Origin: Thysanoteuthis rhombus
Lineage: Eukaryota > Mollusca > Cephalopoda > Oegopsida > Thysanoteuthidae
Assembly (NCBI GenBank): GCA_963457665.1
Contig: OY735218.1
Span: 46,520,341 to 46,584,340, forward strand
Direction of reading: 5' to 3'
Length of the DNA: 64,000 bases
In this document: positions 26,861-38,691 of the stretch, in pieces
How the letters are laid out: each line of letters opens with the position of its first letter
Numbering within the stretch: position 1 is the first letter of the stretch
Notes under the pieces: model-generated
Told to the model about the DNA's origin: nothing
Database searches by the model: none
What the model saw: the letters and a program-made list of their open reading frames with translations, nothing else
Program-made: the position numbers and the translations under genes

Positions 26861-29800
26861 AAACAGTGTATGGGAAATGATGAAAATAAAAAAAACTCCC
26901 AGAAGTCTTAGAAGAAAACATTCAATTCAATGTAAATAGAGAGGATTTCGAATGTAGGTTTTTTCCCGGTATCCAATAGTTGAGCGTTCCTATAGAAACC
27001 GAAAGACCAATGTGACGTTGACTCTTAAGTACAAACACCATTACTAACAGATCAAGTGATCCTGTCTGGAAGATTTGTTCGAGGTGAAAAAGCATTTTGT
27101 CAAGATAAACTTCTCTTCCCAGTTTTAAGTAAATCTGGCTCAACAAAGCTGAAGAAATCGATTTTAAAACTTTTAAACGTTCAAACGTCGTTATTTCCAG
27201 ATCATGTACCTTTGAGAGATAAATATCTTATAAGAAACATATTATCAGGTTACTAAGTTTGGAGTTAATTCATCTAAAGGCAATTAGAAACAATATGGGA
27301 ACAAACCTACCGACCGAAGTTGTGTGAAACATAGAACCAATTATTATTCATTTCTGGGAGATTTTTGCGTATCCATGGGAAATGGTGATTAATGCATGTT
27401 AGGCTGAGTCATAGGGGGTTTATAGCTGAGGGGTGTACAAGAAACTGGTATGTGCGAGATAGAAGAAAGGGGTTAAAGCTCGCTGCAAAACAAATGGTGA
27501 AAAGTATTTTCGATTTCAGTCTTTTTGTAAAAGTGAATTAATGGCGTGAATCTAAGTTTAAAAAGCATGGACGTTCTATAATAGTGCAAATACCCGAATG
27601 ACATTTTCAATTTCGGACTTTTTATTACTTTCTTGTAAAATGTTTGACTTTCAAGAGCTGAACTGGCTTTCTCCGTCCGACAATACTCTTTGCATCTGCC
27701 CAATCTGCATCAAACGAGAAAGAGAGTAGAAGAAATTGGAAGGAAAAGAAATCAAGAAAACAAATAAAGATTACAGCGTTTTCAACTTTCAGAAGAAAAT
27801 CACACATTTCGAAATAAGCCATCTAATATTCCAATTATAAAAGCTTCAACAACAAGAAATCATTCAAAATATCTCGACGGGAAACCAATGATGAAACCCA
27901 GCTTTCGGCGAATCAGGAATTTTTTTCCTTATTCTTCATCTTTTTTTCATGTCTGATGAAGATTGGTTTTCCTGACATGATGTTGTCAACGACAAACTTC
28001 ACAGGGGGTCACATTACAAACGTTCGGTATAAAAGAAAGCCTGAAAAGGGACACTCCTAGTGGACTTTACTGGTTCAAAAGCTTTGCCCAGAGCCAAACA
28101 CACGCTGTCTGTCCTAAGAGATGTTCACTTCGTGAATTATTCTTCAGACTGAGCACAAAGGGTCAGGTGAACATCACAATGAAATTTTATGATTTTATGT
28201 CAAAGAAACAACCGCACCCCTTCTTGGTTTCCCTTTCATGTCCCTGACAATGAAAAGTTTTTAAGCCCCTTGTTTGCCTATGTCTTGTTCGTCCACTTCA
28301 AAATGACGAGATCACAGTGTTTGCTCAATCACGCAAACTAATATTACAGTAACAGGCCTGGCTGCTGTACGATAAGAGTCCGTTCCAACCTCTTATCTGA
28401 CTGAAAATGATTGATGCAACTTTTGCATTGTGTGTAGAATAATAAATAAAATATTACCATATATACATAGATTGTACAAATATATTTTTATTTGATTGAA
28501 TAAGTCCATGCGTATCCCTATGACGATTTTTGTTAATATGTATGACTTGTCAACTTGGCTCAGTCGGGAAGATACCCTCCAGGCAAACAGTTGGTCGTGA
28601 TTGCAAATTGCAGAGGGGAAATGTTAATTTCACATATTGGTTCATCCCCCTTTTTATGTTGATTTTTCTTGTTGTTTTTGGTTGGAAAGCATCAAACTTT
28701 ATACTGAAGTTTGGCAAAAGTCCATCATTCAATCGATAAATCCTATTAACATGACAATTCTGAAAAAAATCTTATTTTGCTCCTCATATATTCTCTCATG
28801 TGTGATGGCATTATCTGTGGAGGTTTACTCTGTGGGTATATGTCCGTAGTCGGTATTGAGTACGAAATTAACGGTCGTATACGAGAACCTTTAAATCTCT
28901 TTGTTGGTCGATAACAGGAATGCCCCGTTCAAAATGACAAATTTGCATTTCTAGTTCAGTTATGGGGAAAATCCTAGGAACAAAAATGAACGCGAATTAT
29001 ACAGTCTATTTTTCAGTCAGTAAACTTGCAGATATGATAAAAATAAAATTTATTTATGCGTCTGATTTTCGCTGATGTGTTATACAGCCTGTCCATATTA
29101 GGCGTACAGTCAGGGTATTGGCTGAAAAATTGGCTACAGTTGACGTTGTCCTTGAATCTTGGTTTCTATGAATTACGCTTGCAACCTTGAAACTTTTGCC
29201 AGACCCCAGGAAATGCTGGAAAATAGAAATCTCACTCAAAGTTTGAAGAAACAACAATTCACCATCTAAGTCAATAACTGAACAACCATAACGTCGAAAT
29301 TTGTTGTCATGTGAAAATATTTCATCGTAGAATAAATATGGTCTGAATAAATTCTATTTGTGACATCACTGAAGGTTTTCACTGGAAAACATCTGAAATA
29401 GAGCATACGAAATTCTGTGAACATCTAGATTCTGGAGCATAGATATATTATTTATAAATCCGTCAAAATCTGTGCCATCATAGTAAGCAAATAATTTTTT
29501 TATCAAAAAGTAAAAAATGTATTTTTATAAGGGATGTATTACAGTACTGATGTCAATTACGAAGTTAAAAAAAGACATAACGGTATGGCCAAAAGCCATG
29601 GGACACTCAAACACACAAACATATACAAGAAAAGATAGAAGCCTTTGCCCTCTTTTGTTATTACGGATGTTCAATATATGTTTTTCCTTTCTAATTACTC
29701 GTATTAGAAATAATTCATGAGCTTCAAAAGAAGAATGAATATATTTTCAATCCTATACTGAAATTATTGTAGAAATTTGTCAAATTTTGAATTCTTCTAT

Positions 29801-32800
29801 TCTGTCTTAAACTGCTGGAAGGTCTTTCTTCATTTTCTTTATGGAGATTGTTCATAAATCACTAAATTTTGGTTCAAACCGTAATTTGAAACCAAACCAA
29901 TCAATTTTAACGGTAGGAACACGAATCAATTTTTTCATCAGGTCAGACCATGGTAATTACTTGACCATAGGATCACTGGACTAAAGAGCTACCGCCTGTA
30001 TTGTTTCACAATTTTATCTTACATAGATAAGCTTACTTATTCAGCTATAAGGCCAGAATAACTAAGCACACAGTTGACCAACTTCTTCACATGAGTAATA
30101 TTCTGTGAGACAAGAATGTTAAACCTCAGGTTACAGTACATGCACTGAACTAAGTCTGACAAAAGACCATAAATGTGGAGCAACCTGTTTAGATCATGTG
30201 TCTGAGACCTCTCTTTGCTATGCGCTGCTCCATATTATATTTCATGGTAACAATAATACAGACTAGTCAAAGGCATTCGTTCACCACTGTATACCTATTG
30301 GCTAAAGTTGTATTGTCTTATTTACGGTCAGTGAAAATTGAACTTCGTTTTGTTCATTTGCCCATAAAAATGAATTGTACCACTTGTATTTTTTTCACAG
30401 TTTTTTTTCCTAAAAAAAATATCTCCAATCAATCACTTATGACAATAACCTCTTCCACTCAAACAAATTCAATAGTTTCTTCCAAAACATATCATCCCCC
30501 TGAAATTCAGATATATCCGTGACGTTTTCACATAAATGGACCATTGAAGTAATAATGATGGGCGAATTTAAGTGTAATCCCAAGTGCAATTGGTCATCCA
30601 TATTTCTTCATTTCCTGTGTAAAAACGAAAAGCTACGGAAATGAATGATTATAGTTCCCTTGGAGAGAATCAATATTACAATTTTACACACCACTTAATT
30701 TAGACACTTCATTTAGAATTTAGCAGCGGGAAATCGACATTATCACAGGAATTTACAAGATGTGACTTACTTTATCAGGAGCTCCACATTGGCACCCTCG
30801 GTGAAGATTAAATGCACTCCACAGTTTTAATTGCCAGCCAAATCTGCTCTATAATCAATCCTCCACTGGTTTCATCTAAGGATTTACTGAGCTTAACTTA
30901 GTCTTGTGCAGGGTCATAAGTGCATGGACCCTCCTAAAATACTATTTTTCTGTTTCCTTAATATGATCAGTGTTTTTTCAACGTGGTATCTATTTATTTG
31001 ATTCCAGGATGTCAGTGCATATAATTTAGATCCATTTGTATCAATACTTGAAATTTTTGTAGAGTTCATCCACTGGTTCAAAGTAGCCCTGTTTCACACA
31101 CACGGACACTCACACATCTATATATACGGACATCAATGGATATTTTTTTGTGTATGAGAAATTTTCCTACCATTTTAAGATATTTTCAATGTTGTTAATT
31201 AGTTACGGAAGGCTCCAGTCAAACACTTAATAAGTATAATATCGCTAAATTAAGAAAAACATGAATCACCAGTAATCATCTGATCAATCAAATTCGAACT
31301 ACTAATAAAATTTCTTTTTAAAAAACATGGCTTAAAAAGTAAAATGCGAGTGAAGATCAACAAGTTCAGTGTAAGATCATGAATTCAGCGCGAAGTTCAG
31401 GAGAAGATCACAAGGATGCACAGATGCTGACATCGGATGTGACAAGTATGAGAAAAAGAGCTAATGCCTCCTAAGAGCAAAAGTCGTAATTCAGTGGATA
31501 ACCGAGTGAGCCAAAAGAGTTTGTGATCGAAACGTTGTAAGAGAACAAAATGTAAAAGTTGTCGAAATGTGACGAAACTAACCGATATATAGTGATAAGA
31601 AACACGAATATTTTTTGATGAAGAGTTACATAATTCATATTTTGGGAGTTACCGAAAAAAAATCAAACGTATGGCTGTCTTATCTTGGGAGTACAGTTGG
31701 TGGTTCCCTGGATATACCACAATTTTAAGAACTGCAAAATTAAAGTTGAAAAGTAGAAAATTAAAGTTCATGCTATCTAAAATCAAAGACAATCTTCTTT
31801 ATTTTTATGTTTACTCCCCATTTAAATCAGTTCATGATTCTCCATTGAATATATGTATTATAACGGGTCAATGTTTTCTTAGCCCTAAATATCCTCAAAT
31901 TAAATATTTCTGAAGCCTCAAATATTCACAAGACAGTCCTGTTTATACCACTCGTATTGGAAAGGAAAATGCTTCAAGTTAGGATGTACTAACCAGTCAT
32001 TGAGAATCATTTTTAGCAGATGTTAATATCTGAAGTTAACATTTTAGTCGCTTTTCATAACAAATAATTCAATGAGTAAGATATCAACAACAAACAAGAA
32101 ATAGGAACGTCATTGGCAACATTGATATAGAAGAGAAAAACAAAAGACAAATCAGTGCATTTGAAACTAATTTTCCTCAACAAGAGTTCTATTTGTCATT
32201 TATATGGAAATTGAGATTTTAAAGCTAGAAAAAAGATTAAAAACACAAAGAAACAAAATATTCCAAGGGAAATAATGTAAGGACAGGAAAGAAATAAAGA
32301 TTAATGAAACATACGGATGAAAATATGACATGTTTTTCTAATGACACTTACCCGAGGGAAAACGTGATAAAGATCGATGGTAAATAATCAGATGATTCCA
32401 AAACTAATTGAAATTTTGATAAGTGTGATCTTTTATTTTTCAGTTTATCGTATCAAAATATTGGCAAGTTGAAAGGGGATCTGATACAAGCTCACCGCTA
32501 TATATAGTATGTGTTTGTAAAGACGGAATTATGTTTGATATGAATTATTATTTTATTGTACTTCGTATCCATCAAACCTACTTCATTTAATCAGTTCGGA
32601 ATTAGGCTAGTTACGCATCTCGAAATCTCGAAATAACTGAAAGTGTATTTATGGCATTAAAGCCTGTTGGATTACAAAACAAGTTTTTAAAAGATGGGTT
32701 AAATGTATACACCTTCTTCTCTCTTGTACGGTATCACAACGTTTTGTTTGCTGTACCCTCTGGCTATCGGATATCTGAACAGTAAATACTTTGGTTGAAA

Positions 32801-32861
32801 CATTTCGCGAAAAAAAATCCAGACAGGAACTTGAAAAAAAAAAAAGATTTGATTAATGATA
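26861..32861. other. Long AT-rich stretch, no gene recognised
   Basis: Open frames of 60-108 codons are scattered on both strands, and none has a recognised domain. A GC-moderate patch at 28240-28440 has GATA-type (CTTATCTG) and TGATTGATG motifs and could be regulatory. The stretch 31330-31610 contains loosely repeated AAGATCA-type words and GATCGAAACGTTGTAAG, which resembles the tail of the Penelope-like repeat at 36176 but without the rest of it. Confidence 0.4.
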
Positions 32862-33135
32862 TTTCTATTATTATCAGACCATCCTCATCTGGGTGGTTTT
32901 CATACAACGTTTCAGCCGTTGTACTCTACCTCCTCCATCAGGTATCATCTGGTAGATGTGGGGAAGTAACGAAACAAACCCTTTATTTAATCGACGGGGG
33001 GCATATTGAACTGACTCACCACTTAACATTAGTAGTATTGTTATTGTCTCACACTGGGATTGAACCTAGAACCATCAGATTATTTGCAGTAATTTTGTCT
33101 GATTCTGTAACCACTACGCTATGTGTCCATGTGGA
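32862..33135 (-). repeat. tRNA-headed SINE with Penelope-type tail, copy 1
   Basis: On the minus strand, a Pol III box A (TAGCGTAGTGGTTA, 33121-33108) is followed 55 bp later by a box B (GGTTCAATCCC, 33066-33056). Next comes a body containing a CCCCCCGTCGATTAAATAAA-like block. The tail matches the terminal repeat of the Penelope-like element at 36081-36230, including the CTGATGG and GAAAC pair (32941-32935 and 32913-32909). It ends in GATAATAATAGAAAT near 32862. The same arrangement recurs at 35031-35293, so it is a family rather than one chance join. The plus frame 32795-33175 is a shadow. Confidence 0.7.
32909..32941 (-). ncRNA. Decayed hammerhead-ribozyme-like core in SINE copy 1
   Basis: The minus strand reads CTGATGG, then a stem-loop region, then GAAAC. 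Compared with the copy at 36150, the first motif has one change (CTGATGA to CTGATGG) and the stem is partly spoiled, so activity is unlikely. It is listed to show common descent. Confidence 0.4.
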
Positions 33136-35030
33136 TGATTGTCGATTGATCAATGATAATTTGCAAATCAGCTAACTTATTTATTTTACTAATTAACTTA
33201 CTTCTTTTACTATGATACAAGAGTAAATGATATGTGGAAAATTCAGATGGTATTGATTTAGCTGCACCAATATTCGAATAAATCTGTTTGTATGTTCGAA
33301 AAGTTATGTACGGAACATTGATGCCAGTTAGTCAACGAACGTATTAAGCGGAAAAACTAGTCTTCCTCTTTCACTTTTGTACGTTGGTGTATTATCTGTA
33401 GCATACACCATGTGGATGAACTATTAAACTAAACAAAACTAAGCTTTAATCATATTATTAAATAAATAAAGCTTTGAAAAACATGCACGAAGTTTTTTCT
33501 CTTCTCATTACCATAATGGAAGAATTGATACAGTTAAAATACAATGAATAAATTTCGACTTAAAAACGAGGATAGGTAAATGACTTTTTTCTACTAACAC
33601 CGGCAATAGTTCCAAATGTGTTTATTCCCATATATATATATATAAAAAAGGAGCATTTGCATTGAGACTATAAACTCAGTACAATAATAAATTGTGTTTA
33701 GATCTAAACACACACAGATTTTGAAAATTCACTGCTGAAAACGCGTGATGTTTTGGTTACGAACCGCTGTCTGTAATAGCAGTTTGTTTATAGTACGAGT
33801 GGTTTGTGAGCCAGGGGTGGGGGTGGGGCTTGACTGAACAAATAGCCTGAGTTACTTGCTTAATGATATCGATATCTCTCAAGGCCGTCTTCATGTACCC
33901 AAAAAGGAGATAGAGAGAAATTGTGTACCGCCAACTTGGGAGAATCTTGCATCCAGAATCCTGACCTTAACTGGGCTCTAAAATCCGGCCGTGGAAATAC
34001 GTTCCTATTTCAACAAAGAGGGATCAAGTATTTTTCTTTTCATTTCTCTATTTATGTTTTATTATACTTATTTCTTTGTTTCTTTATTTTTCTCACAACA
34101 CAAATATGAAACTTCTGAAATAATATAACAAAAAAGAAATACAAAATATATAACTTGAGAGTAGTCAAAGAGCACACTATTCTGCCAGCAACATACATCA
34201 AATCAATCGAAACTGGAAGTGTATTTATTTCCCCCTTTCCAAACGGCACACCCTTACACATAATTCTTGTCGAATTCATTGGGAACTTTCGGTGATATCT
34301 GGAAAAAAAAAATACATAGATGTATGAAAAAAACATACAAACAAACAAAAACAATCATCTCTCAATCGAAAACTAATCACTGGATCCGCCTCAAAATTTA
34401 TCATTTTCTGTCCTACCCCTTGACTCAGCCCCATAAAACTTTATTATAATCAACATTTAAACAGAAATTGAGATTTTTTCAGTTTCAGCTGCTAGATATT
34501 TTTTTGAAAAAAGTTCTTATCTTCTTTCGATTCGACAGTCTGGCAAAACAAAGTATTTTAACGACATATAAAATGGAAAAAAAAAGAAGATATTTATCAA
34601 TATTTTTCAAGTTATTTGATGCAAGGATTCTTATGCATCATCGAAATTTTTCATGATCACTTCTCACTTTAAGTCTATCTTTTATTTCGGTGATTTTTTT
34701 GCATATCAAAAGATAAGATGAAAGAATACTTGTCGCAGACTTATTCACTTTTCTCCTTCAAGCCCTCTTGAATCTTACAAAAAAGTACGTAAGGTCATAT
34801 TTTTATGCACAGAGGACTTGAATACAGGTTTTAGAAAACAGAAAAATATTTCAAGCTTAAGCACTTTACACTTAGCATAGGGGAAAACATAATAAATTTC
34901 TCCAAACAATATCATTGCAAAACAACGTGTCTCATTCATACTCCTTTATTAATAGTATCCCGAATTGGACACGTAGTTTTTGAATGGAGAAACGAATTAC
35001 GCTTTATCTCTGAATTTTTGAGATGAGGCA
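33136..35030. other. AT-rich DNA, no gene recognised
   Basis: A short TA run lies at about 33632-33645. The 100-codon minus frame 34052-34354 has no recognised domain. Nothing is supported as a gene. Confidence 0.45.
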
Positions 35031-35293
35031 TTATTATTATTTCTATCAGTATTCGGACTATCCTCATCTTGGTTGTTTTTCATACAACCTTTCGGCCGTT
35101 GTACTCTATCAAGTGTAGGGAAGTAACGAACCGAACCTTTTATTTAAACCGACGGGGGTATATTGACTACACTCCCCTCTTAGCATTAGTAGTATTATTA
35201 CCGTTTCACACTGGGATTGAACCATAAAATTACTTGCAGTAATTTGTCTGGTTCTGTAACCACTACGCTATGTGTCCATGTGGACAACAGGTG
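35031..35293 (-). repeat. tRNA-headed SINE / Penelope-type terminal repeat, copy 2
   Basis: Box A (35270-35257) and box B (35223-35213) are as in copy 1, as is the body (CCCCCGTCGGTTTAAATAAA-like). The tail is similar too, but the CTGATGA segment is deleted. It begins about 50 bp after the coding end of the Penelope-like element, in the same direction, so it either is that element's 3' terminal repeat or is a SINE that landed there. The TATACCCCC to GAAATAA part is shared with the inverted repeat at 36081-36230, whereas the tRNA-like head is not. Confidence 0.65.
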
Positions 35294-35344
35294 CTAATTT
35301 TTAGGAGCCTTAAACCTCAGGTGACAGTTTTTTGGTTTTTGATG

Positions 35345-36085
35345 TTATTCTTTTCCGTCTTTCATTATTAGAGGTCCCCATGTAGTATCCATTTCAATGC
35401 TAAGATTGCTGAGGCAATTTTTCTTGCCTAGTATATGGACCAACTCATTCAATTTTCGAATCTTCCAGTGTTTTTCCTGATCAATTATCTCAACCTTCTT
35501 CCACAGGGGTAGGTGGTCTGCCTTTTCTTCCCATACGTGATCAGCCATACCCAATTAGTTAGTTTCATCTTTGCTCATCGCTTTTCGGTGTTCTTTCACC
35601 CGAACTTTCATGGGGAGACATATTTCACCTGTGTATTCGTGCCCACAGCTGCATGGTATTGAGTATACACAGTTCTTGGTGTTCGATAACTCAGTGGGTG
35701 GTTTGGTGCGGGAGAGGTAGCTGCGTAGCGTTGATCTACTTCTGTATACAGCCCGGATATTATATGCGGCGCAGATCCTCTGGATCTTCTCGGACACATT
35801 CTTAAGGTAAGGGAGACAGACTGTAGTTAGTTTATGATTGTCATCCTCCTCTTCCGTCACTCTCCTTTCTCTAGTGGTGACAGTTACACCTTTTGGGTAA
35901 CCATTTTTCTGGAAATTCTTGCTTATGTTACGCATCTCACAGAGGCATGTGTCAGTGTCACTACTTATTAGTTTTACTCGGTGCTGTTTGCAACGGACGA
36001 TCCCTTTCTTAACACTGTATGGATGGTGAGAGGTGAAGTTGAGATATTGACCTCTGAACGTTGTCTTACGATACACAGATGTCAA
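35345..36085 (-). pseudogene. Penelope-like element, C-terminal part with GIY-YIG endonuclease domain
   Basis: The minus strand opens with TSVYRKTTFRGQYLNFTSHH, a conserved block in the reverse transcriptase C-terminal part of Penelope-like elements. It passes through a linker to a GIY-YIG nuclease region near 35690-35590 (NCVYSIPCSCGHEYTGE, then VRVKEH). It ends with the family's closing block (ADHVWEEKADHLPLW, later NLSIEMDTTWGPLI). The reverse transcriptase palm lies upstream in complete elements and is absent here, so this copy is 5'-truncated and broken. Its upstream edge joins an inverted partial terminal repeat, a layout known for Penelope-like elements. Confidence 0.9.
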
Positions 36086-36230
36086 TATACCCCCATCGGT
36101 TAAAATAAACGGTTCGGTTCGTTACTCCCCCACACCTAACAGATGATACCTGATGAAGGCCGTAGAGTACAACGGCCGAAACGTTGTGTGAAAAACAACC
36201 AAGATAGTCCAAATAATAATAGAAATAAAG
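36081..36230 (+). repeat. Inverted terminal repeat of the Penelope-like element
   Basis: From CAATATACCCCC to AATAATAGAAAT, this block matches the 35031-35293 repeat in reverse orientation, without the tRNA-like head. It abuts the first retained coding sequence of the Penelope-like element. It carries an intact CTGATGA / stem / GAAAC core. Confidence 0.85.
36150..36182 (+). ncRNA. Hammerhead-ribozyme-like core in the Penelope terminal repeat
   Basis: CTGATGA (36150-36156) is followed by a stem II candidate, GGCCGT (36158-36163) paired with ACGGCC (36172-36177), then GAAAC (36178-36182). This is the catalytic core arrangement of hammerhead ribozymes, which are known to occur in Penelope-like terminal repeats. 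A further hairpin GTTGT/ACAAC follows at 36183-36198. I could not assign the cleavage triplet and the partner strand of stem I, so self-cleavage is not shown. Confidence 0.6.
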
Positions 36231-36329
36231 AATTACGCTTTCTTTGCCTTTTAGATTTTAATGAAGCGAAAACTTCTTACTGCTGAAAGAATGCATTTAT
36301 ATCTGAGCATAGTTAATTGGAAAACAATT

Positions 36330-36615
36330 ATTTCATCATCATTATCCTACTATTTGCATCCGTTGTTTGACATCAAACTTCCCCAGGAAGTCGAGGAGCT
36401 AATACTCTGTGAACTTGTATAGTTCGTCATGCTATCTTATATTTTGTCGGCCACATTTTTGCATGTGGGCTGTGGTGATCCAGGAGATGTCTGATATTCT
36501 TGCTACATGAACAGCCCATGGCCACTAAACGTTTCTGATGGAGTCTATGATATCTCAGACTTTCACTAAGATATTGTGCTGTCTTGTGATCTCACGACGT
36601 TTTGTTGAGCATGGT
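36330..36615 (-). mobile_element. RTE-like LINE copy 6, 3' part
   Basis: The minus strand from 36615 to 36330 reads the C-terminal LINE block (SRDHKTAQYL-like near 36585; a VAMGCSCSKNIRHLLD-like stretch near 36500). It then reads the short untranslated block CCTGGGGAAGTTTGATGTC and a GATAATGATGATGAAAT tail. Its upstream neighbour is the same element in the opposite direction. Confidence 0.8.
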
Positions 36616-36617
36616 AT

Positions 36618-37090
36618 AGAATACCACTCGCCAGAGCTTTTGCTGACTTGAAGAAGGCCTTTGACAAGTAATCCTGGAAGTTATGGATGCTATCATTCAA
36701 CAATGGGTATCCAATATATGCCAGATTATCCCAACATACCGACACAGCCATTCACTCGTCAAGCTACACAAAGACTCTGTGGCCTATCAGCTCAAAACAA
36801 GGGTAAAACAAAGCAGCACAAGCTCACCCAAACTCTTCATAACCTTTTTCCTAAGAAATTTCATGACCTCTTTATGATGCTAGATGAACTGAATTAAGAT
36901 AGCAAGAACGTAGGCTTCCACTCAAACTTCAGAAAAAAACAAAGGTCATACAAAACGAATGTGTTAAAGATAAAGTCACGTCTCAAAATTGAGAACACAT
37001 AACCGGACAAAGTAGACCTGCATCTACTTCGTACAACGACTCTTCATGAAATCCTCAAAAGAATAACAAGTTTTCGGTGGACTAATCTCG
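36618..37090 (+). mobile_element. RTE-like LINE copy 6, inverted 5' part
   Basis: The plus strand reads LARAFADLKKAFDK (36627-36668), the reverse transcriptase block around the first catalytic aspartate. It continues through SFNNGYPIYARLSQH-like and SSYTKTLWPISSKQG-like stretches, then the region after the FADD block (about 36870-37060). The FADD motif itself is missing. With the 36330-36615 piece, it makes a head-to-head element: 5' part inverted, 3' part with tail in normal direction, and roughly 50-60 codons lost at the switch point. That is the signature of twin priming. Confidence 0.8.
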
Positions 37091-38575
37091 ACCTTTAAGA
37101 GAAGGAGTAATAATTATTTTATGCTTTTAATAATGAATGGATCGTTGGAAGAATGAATACTTCTCGTATTTGATATTAAATTATCGGGAAAGGAATGTTT
37201 AATGGAAATAAAGCATCATGGAAATCAATTGTAGACTGGTTGTAATGATGCTTCAGAGTTGTGATGAAGAGATGAATATTTTGGGCGCCCAAGTACTTCA
37301 TAATGATGGAGGAAAAACGATAGTAATGACGAACAAACTTAACAATAAGTAGGACACTTTTGGGGGCAATTTGGGACTTGACCACACCATATCAAAATAA
37401 ATAAAGATTAAAATATCAGAGGAAAGGGATTCATACAAAATGAATGACATTCTCTATGACAGTTCCACATCTTCAATCTGACTGTGTCTAAGCTTTAAAA
37501 AATCGAATATGAAATCTTGCATCACCCCCATATTAACTTGAAATGCATTCAACATAGTATATTTCTAAGCATTTAGACTTCATATCCGTGATCAAAGGTT
37601 CAATCATAGTGGAACTATGATTCCTCTTTCACTGTATCTGAGACCAAAAAACCTAAGAATATTTGAAAATGGCATATTATCATTGATGGATGGTAGGAAA
37701 ATGTTATTGTTACAAATAATTGATAAAATATGATTATCAGTTGCTATATATCATCTCCATCTTACTATTCAGGAGACGACATTTTGAATGTAACAGCCCA
37801 AAATATGTAGTTGTTGTTTATGGTTAATCCCCATATAGACTAGTCATCTGGTAATTCGATTTGATTTGTTCCCACTTCCTTCATTTATACATCATGATTA
37901 TTGCGATCTATTTATTCCAAAGTCTTAAACAAATTCCTGAATCATTCAATGAAAGTAACCAAGTTTTTAAATGATCATCGAAACCAATTAATAAAACATG
38001 TAAGGCAAAATGCTTGTAAAAATTAGAAGATGAAGGGAAGGAAGCAAATCTTTTAAGGTCCTAATCTGACATGTTCTTAATGGAGATTTTAACTTATCTT
38101 TAAAACTATCGAGATGACCCATAAACAAAACAACGAAAAAGGTAAATAAGTTCCGATGTTCCAAAAAAGTGCAATAAAATAGATTTAATTTATTACTCTA
38201 ATCTTTAATACTTATCGTTTAGAATTGCAAGGATAAGTAGGAGAAATAATTACAAATCAAATCAGGAAAATGTAAGGTGGGTACAAATTCTTGAACTCAT
38301 TACCGTAGGTAAGATACTTTTATGATTCTTATGATACATGTTTTTTTTTTATGAGTCATCAAATGTGGTATTCTTTCATATCTATTAATCTCTTTGCTCA
38401 TAGCAGTGGGATTTCCAAATTCCATGTCGATTGATATTTTTGAATCCAAACACTGGCTTGTTTTTGTATTCATTTGAAATTCATTGTGCTGATATCTGAA
38501 TGTAAATATTGTGTGCAAATGCATGTGTATATACCAAATTGTAGGTTCAAAATCTATCTATCTATAATAGTTTTC

Positions 38576-38579
<4 letters not shown>
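37091..38579. other. AT-rich DNA, no gene recognised
   Basis: Open frames up to 74 codons, none recognised. No repeat family identified. Confidence 0.45.
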
Positions 38580-38613
<34 letters not shown>

Positions 38614-38648
38614 CTTACTGATTCCCATGATTTCTTTCATGCTCGATC

Positions 38649-38688
<40 letters not shown>
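38579..38688. repeat. (AT)n and (CT)n microsatellites
   Basis: AT units at 38579-38610 and CT units at 38651-38688 are separated by 40 bp of unique sequence. Frames across them read YIYI or SLSL. Confidence 0.97.

Positions 38689-38691
<3 letters not shown>

Noticed and set aside
26637-26921. Cysteine-rich minus-strand frame
   Set aside because: The cysteine run is the reverse reading of a CAA microsatellite.
31330-31610. Possible further Penelope-type tail (GATCGAAACGTTGTAAG)
   Set aside because: The GAAAC-side likeness is not accompanied by CTGATGA or by the upstream repeat blocks.
32795-33175. 126-codon plus frame ending in a host-like sequence
   Set aside because: It is the antisense reading of the tRNA-headed SINE copy 1.
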